Below are positions 27,246 to 40,442 of a DNA stretch of 64,000 bases, one piece after another. Position 1 is the first letter of the stretch, and every line of letters begins with the position of its first letter. A model generated the notes under the pieces. It ran no database searches, had not been told where the DNA came from, and was given only the letters and a program-made list of their open reading frames with translations. The stretch is from Trichoplax sp. H2 (Eukaryota; Placozoa; Uniplacotomia; Trichoplacea): assembly GCA_003344405.1 (NCBI GenBank), contig NOWV01000146.1, positions 124,001 to 188,000 of the forward strand. Reading direction: 5' to 3'. The translations under genes were made by a program, and so were the position numbers.

Positions 27246-29395
27246 AATGATTACTTTATTGAACAACTCAATGTCTATTTTAATCAGTAGAGAAAAACGT
27301 CTAGAATAGGATTGTATTGATCATCACTAGAGTGTGTTAGCTAAGCATAGAATCAATCTTTCAAAACACATCAATCTCGAAGGGTAAAAATGAACATAGT
27401 TGACATGGCATGATCGATGAAAGCTGCAACCTATTATCTGATGGTATTCCTAATGACTTCTAGCTAGTTTCCTTTATCAACTATCCTATTCCGATAGACT
27501 ATTCCATCAGCCAATTCATTAGCAATAGAAATTGAGTCAGAAATTTTGCTATAGTATTCTTTCACGGAAGAATTATTTTATACTTTGTTCATTTTGACAA
27601 ATGATTCATCATCTACCTCGCCCCAAATGAAAGTACAGCCATGATTAATAGAACACCGTAATCTTTCAACTTTTGACAAAGACTACTCCAATCTTCCTCA
27701 TTGAGTAGTCCATAACCTTGACAAGGATTTCATTGACTGTATTACAATTTTGAACAATCAATATCGGAGATGACGTTAACCTTGTCAACATGGACAATCT
27801 ATTCTCCATATCCAAATTTAATCATCATGATAGACTAGAGGAACGATGTAACCAAGTTGACAGCAGGAACAGGAGTATCAAGGTTATGGATACTTTTACA
27901 AATGGATAGGAATGACAATGATAATTTATTATCATAACGTTATTTTGGTTGAAGTATTTTTCCTTAATCATCTCTATCCATAATCTATCTATTATGACCT
28001 TGATAGAAAAAAAAATAGTACTATTGTACGTCCATACAATTTCGATCATTCTCTACTTTGGTCTACAAGTGAGTAGAATAGACTAGTTCATTATGGATCC
28101 ATTTTAAAAATGGATTCTTTTTCCCCCTACCATAGTTATCCATAGAGCAAGAATCGCTAATAATATATTCTATAGCGTTGATGATCATTGTCATTGCAAC
28201 AACTAAACTCGTCGTCCCCCCCCCCATCATATCAAATTAATTTACTATAGCGATAGGATGATATAGAAAAATTTCATGTTAGAGTGGCGAGAACCTTGGG
28301 TATACAGTATAGTAACTTAGACTTTTAAGTGAATATTAAAATATCCGGTAATACACTTGTACCTGTTATAACTTATTCGTCTTGACCAAGCTTGCTACAT
28401 GTTATTAGCAATCCGTCGTATTGATTGTCATCACTATTGACATAGACACTAAATTAATGAAAGACGGGATGGGATGGCTTGTAGAATAGTAATTCATCAA
28501 GCTACTGTACTAGCAAAAAATCGAAAATTTTTTTTTCCATACAATCGATCAGAGCAACCACTTTTATAGTCAAATTTGAAAATTTTCCCTTCGTCATCAG
28601 TAGATGATTGTGGTCAAGCTAAGCTTTATAGGATATCTATCGACAGCATAGCACTTATTTCGATTAATGTGTCCAAGCATAAATCGGTATGCAATCGATT
28701 GATTTGTAATGGAGACCCAACCCAATCTTTTCCAATCCATTTGGTAGGGATAATATAGAAATAATATCCATTGGAAAACACCCTGCCTTCATTGCACAAC
28801 CGTTGAAAACTTCTTAGGCATGTCAAATCCATTGCAATAGAATGGCTATCAGTAATACATCATCGATATACTGTAGTAGTATTCTATTTGCATAGAATAT
28901 CCACCAATAGCGTCCATGATGGACATATTAAAATATTAATGACACTATAAGTTAGTACTGGACCGAATTCCAATGATCAATAAATAGAAAGCTTAATAAC
29001 AAATAACACTTGAACAAACGTAAAATTAAGACGATTCCATTGCGCGATGACAAGGATATCATTGACAGACAACAGCTATTGTATCCGCCATTGCTGTTAT
29101 TGACTCTAGTTAAAATAGGAATCAATCAATCATTTTTTAAAGCCGATCGCTAGAGTAATTACTTTTGCAATAAATTTCAAACGTCAACATTTTGGATCTA
29201 TCTTGAACTACAATCAATCCTCTGACTATAGATTATAATAAATATTTTTATTCATCAAGAGAGTATCACGAATAATCGTTCTATCTTGATGCATTTAAAT
29301 GCTATTTCTACTTTTACATTCAAAGAAATGAGTCCATTATCCATCTGATTCTATTGTCTTCAAACTGACATTCATAACTATTTAAATCAATAAAA

Positions 29396-30124
29396 ATGTT
29401 CAATTGACATTGACTACCTTAAAGTAGTTATAATATCTTGACTAGAATAGCAGATAGAATAGAAGCTAATTTTTTTTTTCACTTTCGATATCAAAGCTGT
29501 AACTTGTTCTATTAAACTAAATTAGTTAGGATAAGCGTGAAATAAAATTAGAAAAGCGATTTTACAAAGTAGTGGTAGTGTAATATTCTCTCCCAATATC
29601 TATACCTAGCATCGATATTGGAACATGAAGATACTTTCATCAACTTGGGTAACAAATTCATTTTACAGTACAGCGGTATTCCAATGTACTACATCGACAT
29701 GCTTACAGTCGATAGGGAGAATAAATCAACTAAATTGAATAGAAATGAACAGTTTTGTGTAGAATGTTCAATTGGCATAGGACTACCGTAAAGTAGTCAT
29801 ATCTTGACTAGAATAGCAGATAGAATAGAAGCTAATTTTTTTTTCACTTACGATATCAAAGCTAGAACTTATTCTATTAAATTAAATTAGTTAGGATAAG
29901 CGTGAAATGAGATTAGAAAACCGATTTTACAAAGTAGTGGTAGTGTAATATTCTCTCCAATATCTATACCTAGCATCGATATTGGAACATGAAGATACTT
30001 TCATCAACTTGGGTAACAAATTCATTTTACAGTACAGCAGTATTCCAATGTATTACATCGACATGCTTACAGTCGATAGGGAGAATAAATCAACTAAATT
30101 GAATAGAAATGAACAGTTTTGTGT
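29396..30124. repeat. direct duplication, 2 x about 365 bp
   Basis: Copy one is 29396-29760 and copy two 29764-30124. They begin ATGTTCAATTG and end GAACAGTTTTGTGT, differ by scattered substitutions and a few short indels (including the T-run length), and are almost adjacent. The unit is non-coding. Confidence 0.93.
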
Positions 30125-30554
30125 TGGTTGAGCATTTCAAAATTCAAAATGAAGTGATACTAGTACAACACATACATAACTTGTTAAGCTACGTATACCG
30201 AAAGAGTAAATTTGGCCTACTGTATTTCTTAATATACCTAGAATGAATTGGCTATGAAGGTAAAAAAACGAAATCAATTTTATTTTATTTTTTTTTTTTT
30301 GCTGTCTATTCTAAACTACCAAATTTCACCTAGTTAATACAATAGACCATAAGGTACAATTTTTTACAGATCACAAACCATACAAAGAAAGGGGTAGCCA
30401 ACGATAAATGAATTCTGGGTACCAAAAAAAATGAAATAACTCTCTAAACCAGTGCTTAATGGTAGTAGTCGGTCAAAGAACGACAATTAATAATTGAATA
30501 TCAAACTAAATATTTTGGATTTGAAGGCATCATCACTCAAATTTAAGCCAACCT

Positions 30555-30935
30555 TGACAGTTGATAACTACCATTTTTAACCATTGACTATATATCAAAG
30601 AATGAAATAGATTAGTAACTGCGATGTATTCATTTTTAGCTTAAAACAACCCTCCTACTGTATTTAACACTTATGGACTTGACAGTGGATAACTATCATT
30701 TTATTTTTCAGCATTTATTATATTCAAGAATGAAACATTAATAGCTGTAAGCTATGCAGGCATGGATCAATTTTAACTTTAAAACAACCTCTTCTTTCTG
30801 ATTTAAACACCTATTCACTGGATCATTGATAACTATTACTTCATGCTTGAGCATCCATTCTATTGAAGAATGAAACATATTAATAACTATAAACTAAAGA
30901 AATATGTATTCATTTTTATTTTAAAATGACCCTCG
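30555..30935. repeat. diverged tandem repeat, about 3 x 125 bp
   Basis: Three units share 'TTGATAACTA', then 'AAGAATGAAA', then 'TTTTAAAACAACC'-like blocks in the same order. Identity is moderate, suggesting an old array. Confidence 0.7.
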
Positions 30936-31695
30936 TCTTTGCAATTGAAATACAAGCGTACTTCTGATCAATTCAAAGATATTGTGAAGACATAGATTGA
31001 ATTTAAAATAACTATCTTACTACTGCTTAATAGAAGTCATTCTCCTATGAAGTAATTGGGGTGGAACGATAATACATAAAAAAACGCTTGACTATACAAA
31101 ATAACCCCGTCCTCAGAAATAGAAATGAGTAGTTGTATCAATAGAAGTATGATCATGTATTGATTGATTTAATTTTTAAGGCCTAGCTCTCATTATTCTC
31201 TGTTCCTTATTTACTTACAATATGTATGTATCATCAAATATAGATAAAGCGATAAACGGTAGATATTGTATGTGATAAGGTCATAAATAGAACTAGCAGA
31301 AGATTAGGGTGCGATTAATTTGCACTTAAAAATTCATCAATTGCATACACTATACATCTACCCTTAATACCTTTTGAGGACTATCAATCACCGTAGATAA
31401 GAACAAATTGAGATTATTATCAATGGAAAATATAAACTAGTAATGGACTTGATGAATTTTTTAATAAAGATGTACAGTACAGTATATTCTCCTCTAGCAT
31501 AATAATTTTATAGTTTATATTATTGTAAACGGAAAATATAAAACTAGTGATTCACTTGACAAATTTCCTCTAACCATACATCTTAGACGTTAATATAATG
31601 ATTTTATATCGTTATGTTATACTTGAAAATAACCAATTTTTTAATCATTTTACACTACACTGTTAAGCTAATATTGTTTCTATAATTAATATTAG

Positions 31696-34600
31696 ACGAA
31701 ATGGTACCCGAAGACCTACGATAATTCCATTCGAGCCTGCAGAACTATCGATACAAAATAGTGAAAAGCAGCTAAAACCATGCAATCCAGGAGTATTTAT
31801 ACTACATATGGTCAACCGACAGATATATCTTAGCTACAAGTATGTAAAAAGTGAATTATATAGTTATACAATTCTATTTCATCAGCTATAATGTTAAATT
31901 GACGTTATTAGCTATACTTTAACTCAATTAATAATTCAACCAGTATGATGTAACAATGTTGCTTATAATGTCAATATAGATCAGCTGAAAGGGAAATTAG
32001 CCATGCGCCAATATCGGTCACCGCAGAAGGTTATAACCTGAACAAGAAAAATTATACCGATATTAAAATGCTAATAGAATTTCATAGCAAACACCCTATC
32101 AATGGCACCTTACTATCGATACAGGTAAATTGAAATAACTTGAAAAGTTAACATATAAACTGTATATTTAGCCATAGCTGTTACCTCATAATTTCGTTTT
32201 TATAATGTACGATATATATGTATACTTAATTGATACGAAATATAGCAACAACCTGAATGCAACATTCCTGTTTGGAACGCTCCTGACATCAACCCTCAAG
32301 CAAAGAGTAAGCATCATCATCAATTAATGATTGGTAACGCGTTTGATGATATTCGCAAGAATGGACGCATCATTAAAATTTTAGTCAGTGCATCTCACAC
32401 TGGTTAGTAATATGAATAAATCATTTTTAGTACAATTGTAGTTTTTATCGATCATCGGTAGATGCGTTTATTTCGTTATTTTAATACTTGTTCAATCAAT
32501 CATACATACGTATATTCATTGTAGACTTCAATCAAGAGAGACAGATGTTATTAGAACGAGTCTTTCCGAAAATACGACTACATTGTTTTGAGCATGGATA
32601 TGATTTTCAAGCTATTGATGTAACCTGGGGTATTAAAAGCCTTATATTAGATGAGCACAATATTACTCGATTGACGTTAGATTTGCTACGTTACTGCCAA
32701 GAGCAATCCGTTGGGCCTAACTTTATCGTAAGTCATACAATTATGTTATAAAAGATTATTAAAAAAAATTACTGCTGTGTAAAACGTTTTGACATTTTAA
32801 AATCATAAATATGAAACGTATTCGATATTTTTAGACCTTAGTGGGTGACAGATATGGTTATCGTCCACTGCCAACTAAAATTTTCGATAAAGAATTTAAG
32901 CAGATGTTAGCAGCTATTGAAAATCAGGAGCATAGGAAATTTTTTACCGAGTGGTTTGTGTTAGATGAAAATTCTGTTCCTGCGACGCATGTATTACAGC
33001 CAATTAGTTCAGTATACCGTGATTTTAACTCAACAAGTAGCAATGCACGCAAGGCTGCCGAGGGAAATTGGCAGAAAGCATTCAATAGATTGCAAGATAT
33101 TTTATATTCAAGTCTGAAAGGAATATCTGACGAAAAAGCAAGACCGAAATATTTGCTATCTGGTCAGTATTTCAATATATATAGAGAGAGAGATAATGAC
33201 GTACGTCTTGCTCTCCTTTTACAATTATAGATTTACATAATTGGTATTATCTTACATAAATGACCATCCGTTAGGTCCATTAACAAATAATCTTTTTCTC
33301 ATTTCCACAGAAACCCATATGATCGCTCAGGAAGCCATATTGCGATCAGATAATCCTAACTTTAATTGTATCTTAATGCGTAGAAATATTACAGATATTA
33401 AAAAATTCGTTGGCAATGATTCTAAAATAAGTGATTACTTAGATGTTAACCCTGAATCTGGCGTTATCGATAGCCACGCTCAAGATTTGTTGTCAACACT
33501 TATTGATAACTACATCCCTTCTAGACTACACCATACCAACATATTGAGTTATGATGTAAAGTGGAAAGCTAATGTTGGAATCGACAAGAACAAATCAACA
33601 GATCATTCCAAGTATATGAATGGACTATGTACTGACGTTACGGAAAAGTTAACATCCTTAGTTGATCAAGCGATCCAAACGCATTCTTCGCTAAACTTTA
33701 ATGATGATGATCTCTATGAAGAAGTTAATCACCATACTGCGCTGTGTTTAACAAAATTTAATGAATTTCATGGATGCGAAGATCTCTTACAAGCTATCGA
33801 ACGTTATGTACGAAGTAATAGCAAACAACCTCTTGTATTATTAGGTCCCTCAGGATGTGGCAAAACATCATTAATATCTGCAGCTACTAGAGAATGCAAA
33901 AAATGGCTAGGATCATCTGGCTGTGTTGTTGTACGCTATTGCGGTACATCACCTGAATCTGGTAATATAAGATTACTGCTAAGAAGCGTATGTCAACAAT
34001 TTCGAAAAATTTATAACGGTGACCCAGCTACTACACCAGAGGTAAACCTATCAACATAACTCTTTTATTCTATCATAATTTACAACGTATCACTTGAGTA
34101 GTCCGTAATTATAACTTCCTTAACTATGCAGACTTATAAAGAACTAAGGGACGACCTAATGAAACGGTTAAAAATGGCTACCACCTTTTTTCCGCAAGTT
34201 CTTATAATTGATGGTTTAGATCAATTATCAGATGATGATAATGCACACGAAATACAATGGTTACCGAAGACATTACCGGAGTACGTTAAAGTTATCCTAT
34301 CAGTGAGATCAGACTCATCTAGTCCTGCTTTACGAAGTTTAAGGGTAAATTTCATTCACTGTGATTTATGTAATTATTCTTGCTCAAAATTTTTCTATTC
34401 AAAAAATTTTCCACAATCTTGATGTTTTAATAAATATACTCTTGATGTTGACCGTTTACACAGACAATATACGCAAGTGAATCAAACTTTCTAGAAGTAC
34501 CCCCTATGTCAGAATCTGAAGCCAGCATCGTTTTTGATATATGGATGAATACCAAAGCACGACGCCAAGTTGGTAGTGATCAAATAAATGCGATTATGCG

Positions 34601-37035
34601 TACTTTCTCCAAATGTCCTAAACCACTTTTTCTCAAGTTAATTTACGAAAGATCATGTAAATGGCATTCATATTCTAAAGGTGACGTAACATTTTTAGCC
34701 TCAACCTTAGAAGAAATTGTTGAACAACATTTCGAAACTTTAGAACAAAAACATGGAAAAGTTTTAGTTAGCTCTGCTTACGGATATATTACAGCCTCAC
34801 GCTATGGTTTAACAGAGTCTGAAATAGAAGATCTCTTATCATCAGATAACGACGTTATTACCGCTATCTATGATAAAAATGTCCCGACAGTTGCACGTAT
34901 TCCACCGATCACTTGGATCCGATTACGAGCTGATGCTGGTAGCTACTTAAGCTTGTATACCGCCAATCGAGGTCGTGTACTCAAATGGTTTCATCGATTT
35001 ATTGATGAATGCGCCGCAAGGCGATATCTATCCTCAGAACAACAACGTAAAAATAATTACACTGCCCTAAGTGACTATTTTCGCGGTACTTGGAGTAATA
35101 ATCGGAAAAAGCCTTGTAAGAATACAAGTGTGGACAGGTTATTACCTCCTCAACCACTAATATATAGCACCAAGGAAGGAAATAGGCCAATATACAATTT
35201 CCGTAAATTGGCTGAACTACCTTATCACTTACTTCGTGCAGGTAACAACTATCGTAAAAATGTACCATAATATAGTGTATGAAACGTTTAACAAAGAATT
35301 TTTGTTCTCTTTTTAAAAATACTACTAAAATAATATTGTTAGCATACCACTCACATGCACTACCGATTAATTATGGTATATTCTGAAAAGTAAATCATTC
35401 ATTTTATCAACTTATACTTTCCACATAGGTGAAATTGACAAAATGAAGGAAGAAACACTTTGTAATTATGAATTTATTTTGACCAAAGCTTGTGCAATGT
35501 CAGTGGCACAAGTTTTAGACGACATCAATCTTGCCCTTCAAAGTCCAGGAAGTGTCGGCGACAAAGAATTACAACTTCTACATGATGCTCTAGTAATATC
35601 TATGAATGCCCTCAAAATGGACCCTACTCAGCTTGCATCTCAATTAATTGGTCGAATTGGTCGAAGTGTTGATAAAAAATTAACACATTTAAATGCTCTC
35701 TTACAACAGGCAATGAAGCCATCAATCCCTAATTTAATTCCACGTCGAGAATGCTTAACTAGGCCTGGTAGTGAAAAACCAAACCTAGCTAGCATCGATA
35801 TGGCAAGTCTTAATATGGAAAAATTATATATGAATAATTCAAACGTCAATGTTACAACTACTTCAAAGAAACGTAAAACTTTTACAGTATGGAATGTTAA
35901 CAGTTGCCTTCCAGTCCGCTCATTTCGAAATATTACCGTTGATCAAATTGTTATCATGAAAAGCAACAAAATAGCTGTTTACTTCGATCGTCGAATTGTT
36001 ATCATTGATTTAGATTCCGGTGAAGTATTAAACAAGATCAAGGGATTTCACTATCAGCCCAAATTTCTTGATAATGAACACCTAGTAACTCTTTCTCGTG
36101 GTAGAAAATTTGTCAAGATCGTTAATGCTATATCGGGTGACTCTATTGCATCTTTAAAGGCAGATCAGAAAAATTGTATCGATCGCTTAATGGTTAGTAG
36201 TGCAGGTAGTTTAGCTTTATGTATTTACAAGACCGAGGAAAATATCATCGGATTTATTTCTTGGGACCTTAAAACAAAGCAACAATTACCTAAATTTGAT
36301 ATCAAAGATTATATCTTTAAAGAGCATATTATAAGATATTCGTCTCTAAGTGATGATGGCGAAATATTTGTTGCCGCTTCTGATGGAACACGTAAATCAG
36401 CAGAAAAGCAAGCTGCCGTAGTATTTGACGTAAAAAGCGGCAAAGTTAACTTTGGCCTATTGTATGAATCATCTCAAGCCAGAGGATTGCCAATTGGTTT
36501 TACATGTTTTACCATCTCGAAAGAGATTATATTATCTGGTTGCAAAGATAGTAGCCTTCGTTGCTGGAATAGAATTAACGGTAAAGTAATTCACTCATTA
36601 AAGGGCCATAGTAGGCCAGTTCAACAGATTCGAGTAGATGAAGATAGCTACCGTGCTATCACGGTTGCAAACCATCGTGAAGATAACAGTATCAGACTTT
36701 GGGATGTCAGACAAGGTTTACCTCTAAGTTGTTTTATACCAGATGAAATTCCTAAATGTGTTGGTATCACAAACTGTGGTTCATGGATTGTATTCTCCGT
36801 TGAAAAAGCCGAGAATTTAGGAGTACTTGGCCTCTTTTCGAATAAATCCGAGCCTGGTACTGTTAATGAAGAACGTGCTATCGATGATGCCTTCACTGAA
36901 ATCGATCTTGAATCTTGTTGTACAGCGCCACATGATCCATTTGATGGCGATGACGATGTTGATGAATATGAATTTGATGCAGTCACAATCGAAACCGACA
37001 CCTCAACAGACCCTATGACCAGTGATGACTTATAA
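31696..37035 (+). CDS. NACHT and WD-repeat domain protein (NWD1/NWD2-like)
   Basis: STAND-class NTPase with a WD-repeat C-terminus. Exons: 31696-31839, 31980-32124, 32246-32402, 32525-32727, 32835-33162, 33311-34041, 34132-34344, 34464-35241, 35429-37035. All introns are GT-AG and in phase, giving 1434 codons plus the upstream first exon (about 1468 aa if the 19900 exon is used; human NWD1/2 are about 1560-1740). Residue numbers below assume that exon. A DUF4062-like N-domain (KILVSASHTDFNQERQMLLE, ~172-290) is followed by Walker A GPSGCGKTS (~538) and Walker B VLIIDGLDQL (~625). The C-terminal beta-propeller has degenerate repeats, the clearest being KGHSRPVQQIRV and IRLWDVRQ (~1325-1360). 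The tail is very acidic. Exon 5 must end at 33162 (donor GTCAGT) to keep frame. Family role (signalling or protein-complex assembly) is inferred. Confidence 0.88.
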
Positions 37036-40000
37036 TAAAATAGCTGTTCCAACTTTTAATTATTAAAAAAATTTTTAATATTTTACAGACTTGTCTTGAA
37101 TGATAGATGTTTGTTCGTGCCATCAATTTAGACAACTGAATTTGTTCATTGATTCGAGCGTTGAATGACATGTGTAGAATGCGTTATTTGTAACGCTATT
37201 TACACTCATTCCGTTAAATACGTAATTACGATTTATCATTGAAGTTTACAGTATTTTCTTGCTATAAATTAGCTATAATGTTACGCTCGATTCTTAAAAT
37301 GATAATTTCAAATATCGTAATTGCTGCTTCTGCTTCAGTAAGGGTAACATGTTTCACAGTTCTTACATATACCATATTTTTATTCTACCCTTATAACGGA
37401 TCTGATTGAAGTAGTCAAAGCTGAAAAACGCGGTTGTCAGAAGACAACTACAATGACAGCTGCTTTATATCTATATGACATGGATTTAGGAGACGAAAAA
37501 TATGATGTAGTTTATTCTAAGAATTGAAAAATATTTTACTTTCCTACTAAAGTACTATGGCTAGATCTTTTAACGGAGATTGCCCATTATTAATATTATG
37601 GTATGCGGACTTTAGATGAAATAATCTCAATTGTAGGAAATAACAACTGATCTTTGCTTTTAACGGTAGCTGTAAAGTCTTGACTTTATTCTTTAGGTAA
37701 GTGATGGCTAAGTTCCAACACTACTCCTTCTTGATTTTCTACTAATGCGACGTTTTAAATATATTTGAATTGTATCACCTCGACTAAGATAATTACAAAA
37801 TTTTTTCAGTTTCAATCGAATATTCCAAAAAAATTTGTCCTAATTTACTAAGATCTCATTTTACTTGTACAATGATCTTCAACGTTACTAATCTGCCTAC
37901 CACAAAGAGTATGCAACGGTTTACTACCGAAATTGTTGTTGACTTAGCTGATGATCTATGTAACGTTGTAATATTTGAACTTTGTAGATAAAAATTTACT
38001 TTGCAGTTTGCACTTCCCTTTGAAAAGAAGGATAATATTAAAGTTTTTATGATAATCAATAAGGTATATGAGTATTAGAATTTCCGGTGTTACATTTCGA
38101 TCGGTGGATGATGTACTAAAATAGAAAAAATAAAAATAGTTAATGTTGTAAACTTGTAAAATAATACGTTATTACACATTTACCTATATTAAATACTACA
38201 TTATTTATAGGCAGCGCAGGGCAATAGAAGATAATGCAAAGATAAGTTTCAGCTATATGATTATTGAGATTGAAACGGATAGATAATAGGACTCTTATTG
38301 TGTTTTACAATAATATCTGTATTGCACATGCATAATTATCTATCAAATATCAGTAATACAGTAGATAAACCATCGAAACTGCTGCAACAACACATGAAAT
38401 AAAATAAATGTTTAGAAGTTCGTGTTTGCAGTATATGCACTGTACCACTCATATTCTGTAGTCAATACTGAAGACTATTATAAGATGAAACTTACTACTG
38501 TGATGTACTCCCATTTTAAAAGATCATTATGAACTAGTAGAAAGGTCCAACTTGGACCGCAACTGCTAAAAGAAAAAGTAAAACCTACTTGAACTGATTC
38601 GATTTATTGGAGAAGTTCTTGAATACTTTATTTCCACTCACTTGCTACAACCTACAACGAGATTACGCTGTCTCTCGGTTGTGGATGATTTATGAATAAA
38701 ATTTTTCTGTAACTTCTGTAAGAGTAAAGTCAAGAAAATCATAAAATTCATGCTAGGAGGACCTTCAGCAAGCCCTAACTATAGATAATTACCCAAGTTG
38801 GTTATATCCGCAATTAAAATAATAGAATTGCGAACACCAAATGCCATACTAGAAGAGAAAGAAAAACTCTGCAGAGTAGCAATCTTAGTTTGAACTGTAC
38901 GTGTATAAGAGCATCCTGTACATACTGGTATGTATCTAGTATGTATCTAGTAGTTCTGTGGATCGATTCTAAATAATAAATATATATAATAAGTACATAA
39001 GACACTATCGTGGACATATATAAACGTAGTAGAGCTCGCTTCCCTCATCATTTGAGCCTTTTTATATCTTTGCATAGCATTCTAGTACCTGGGCTTTATC
39101 GAAAGCCGAGGAAATGGCCTATGAAGCGGCTAGCTCAGTACTAGTATCTCCCATAACACTGATCGCAAATGTATCCTAGACATGAGCGAATTCTGATGTA
39201 TTCTATCGTATTGCCTCCAATATCCTATATGAATGCAACTTACGCTATCATACAGTAACTACATGAACTGATTTCATTCCTATGTACAGTTATAATAAAT
39301 ACTTGTAAGACCACCATTTACAATGCTATGAAACGTGGTGAAGAACTTAGAATCGGAATCCTGGCAGGCCTAACCATAAAAGAAACTGTTACATTGATAG
39401 TTGTCAACATCTAAATAAGAAAGTACCATTAGGAATCACAATTACAATCGCACAATATTATAATAACTACTATAGTATATCCAAGACTGTAATCGAATAC
39501 TATATCTAACAAATACCGAAGTTAATATCTATTTATTTAGAACTACATTCAACTGTATTCCGGCAAGGCTCTACTGCTAAATTTTAGTGCGCCACTGTCT
39601 GTCTCTTCCTTAATCATTTAAAATAACGTTCGGTAAATGCCAGAAGAAAACATAACAGCTACCGTCCCAAATCGGTAAGTAACAAGTAGAAGTAATCTAC
39701 CACTTAGCCACAAGATACGGTAACTGAATTCATAGCATACGTGTAATCACAGTTACTGAATAATGCCGCAGCATAGTATCTGTACACAGTGTACGGTCAT
39801 AAATTACTGGAAAAAGAAGACTTTTATTAATTTTCCAGTAGCCCTGAAATTATCATAGAAATCTACCATTTCCAGGTATGTCTACTACTGTACAACATTT
39901 CTATATCTATTATTCCTATTTCTGGGCAAATAAGCTATTTTTGTTATTAGAGCTACAATAATCAATAATCTATATCAGGTCCAAAAGAAGTGAGCGTACT

Positions 40001-40350
40001 AAGAAAATTGAAATGTTCAAGTCAGAAAATCAGCCATGATATCGGTACCGCGACTTCAGTTGTTATTTGTTAATGACAAGCTATGCGTAGATTTATTTGC
40101 AAGCGAAAATAGCCAGCATACCATGGTCTGTTCACAGTATACCGTAAACATATAAACTACTACAGGTAAGAACATCCAGTAGTATACAGTATTACACAAC
40201 ATTGAACAGCCCAATTTAATTTCAATCAATCAATTGAGCTACAAGATTAACAAGCAGCCATGTTGAACCTTGCGAGTTTTGCCTATTCCGCAGTGCTGCA
40301 AGAATGTAGAGTAGCTATAAATAGTAAAATCTCCCATCCTATCATCGGTT
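37036..40350. other. intergenic region, NACHT/WD gene to tRNA-Thr
   Basis: AT-rich; no coding exon, RNA gene or strong repeat recognised. The NACHT/WD stop codon is followed at once by AT-rich sequence with AATAAAA at 37034-37040, a possible but very early polyadenylation signal. Scattered TACAGTA-type short palindromes occur. Confidence 0.55.
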
Positions 40351-40424
40351 GGCGCTGTGGCTTAGTTGGTTAAAGCGCCTGTCTAGTAAACAGGAGATCC
40401 CCGGTTCGAATCCGGGCAGTGCCT
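40351..40424 (+). tRNA. tRNA-Thr (anticodon AGT)
   Basis: A 74-nt cloverleaf without intron. The acceptor stem GGCGCTG pairs with CAGTGCC with one G-T wobble. The anticodon stem CCTGT/ACAGG closes loop CTAGTAA, with AGT at its centre. The T arm CCCGG-TTCGAAT-CCGGG pairs perfectly. The discriminator base is T and CCA is not encoded, as in eukaryotes. The A box (TGGCTTAGTTGG) and B box (GGTTCGAATCC) are intact. It is nearly identical to the animal threonine AGU tRNA over the D and anticodon arms. Confidence 0.97.
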
Positions 40425-40427
40425 CTC

Positions 40428-40442
40428 TTTTTGTTTTTTTTT
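40428..40442 (+). terminator. RNA polymerase III terminator of tRNA-Thr
   Basis: A run of five T starting four bases after the discriminator base, then G and a run of nine T. Four or more T on the coding strand stop Pol III. Confidence 0.9.

Larger units (their letters stand above)
20001..31695. other. long gene-poor tract (possible giant intron of the NACHT/WD gene)
   Basis: About 11.7 kb without a recognised complete gene. It holds several independent local duplications, a GAT/ATG microsatellite, 10-base C runs (25540-25549, 26433-26442, 28216-28225) and short open frames that look protein-like but are cut by stops. If the MGSSC exon belongs to the next gene, this is its first intron; otherwise it is intergenic. 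Confidence 0.5.

Noticed and set aside
33163-33230. Read-through extension of NACHT/WD exon 5 to a TAG at 33230, or splicing at the strong-looking GTACGT near 33199
   Set aside because: Splicing at GTACGT leaves phase 0, and joining to 33311 gives an immediate TGA. The donor at 33163 leaves one base and keeps the next exon open.
36648-37052. 134-codon minus-strand frame over the NACHT/WD last exon
   Set aside because: Antisense shadow of a long coding exon; Ser-rich low-complexity translation with no motif.
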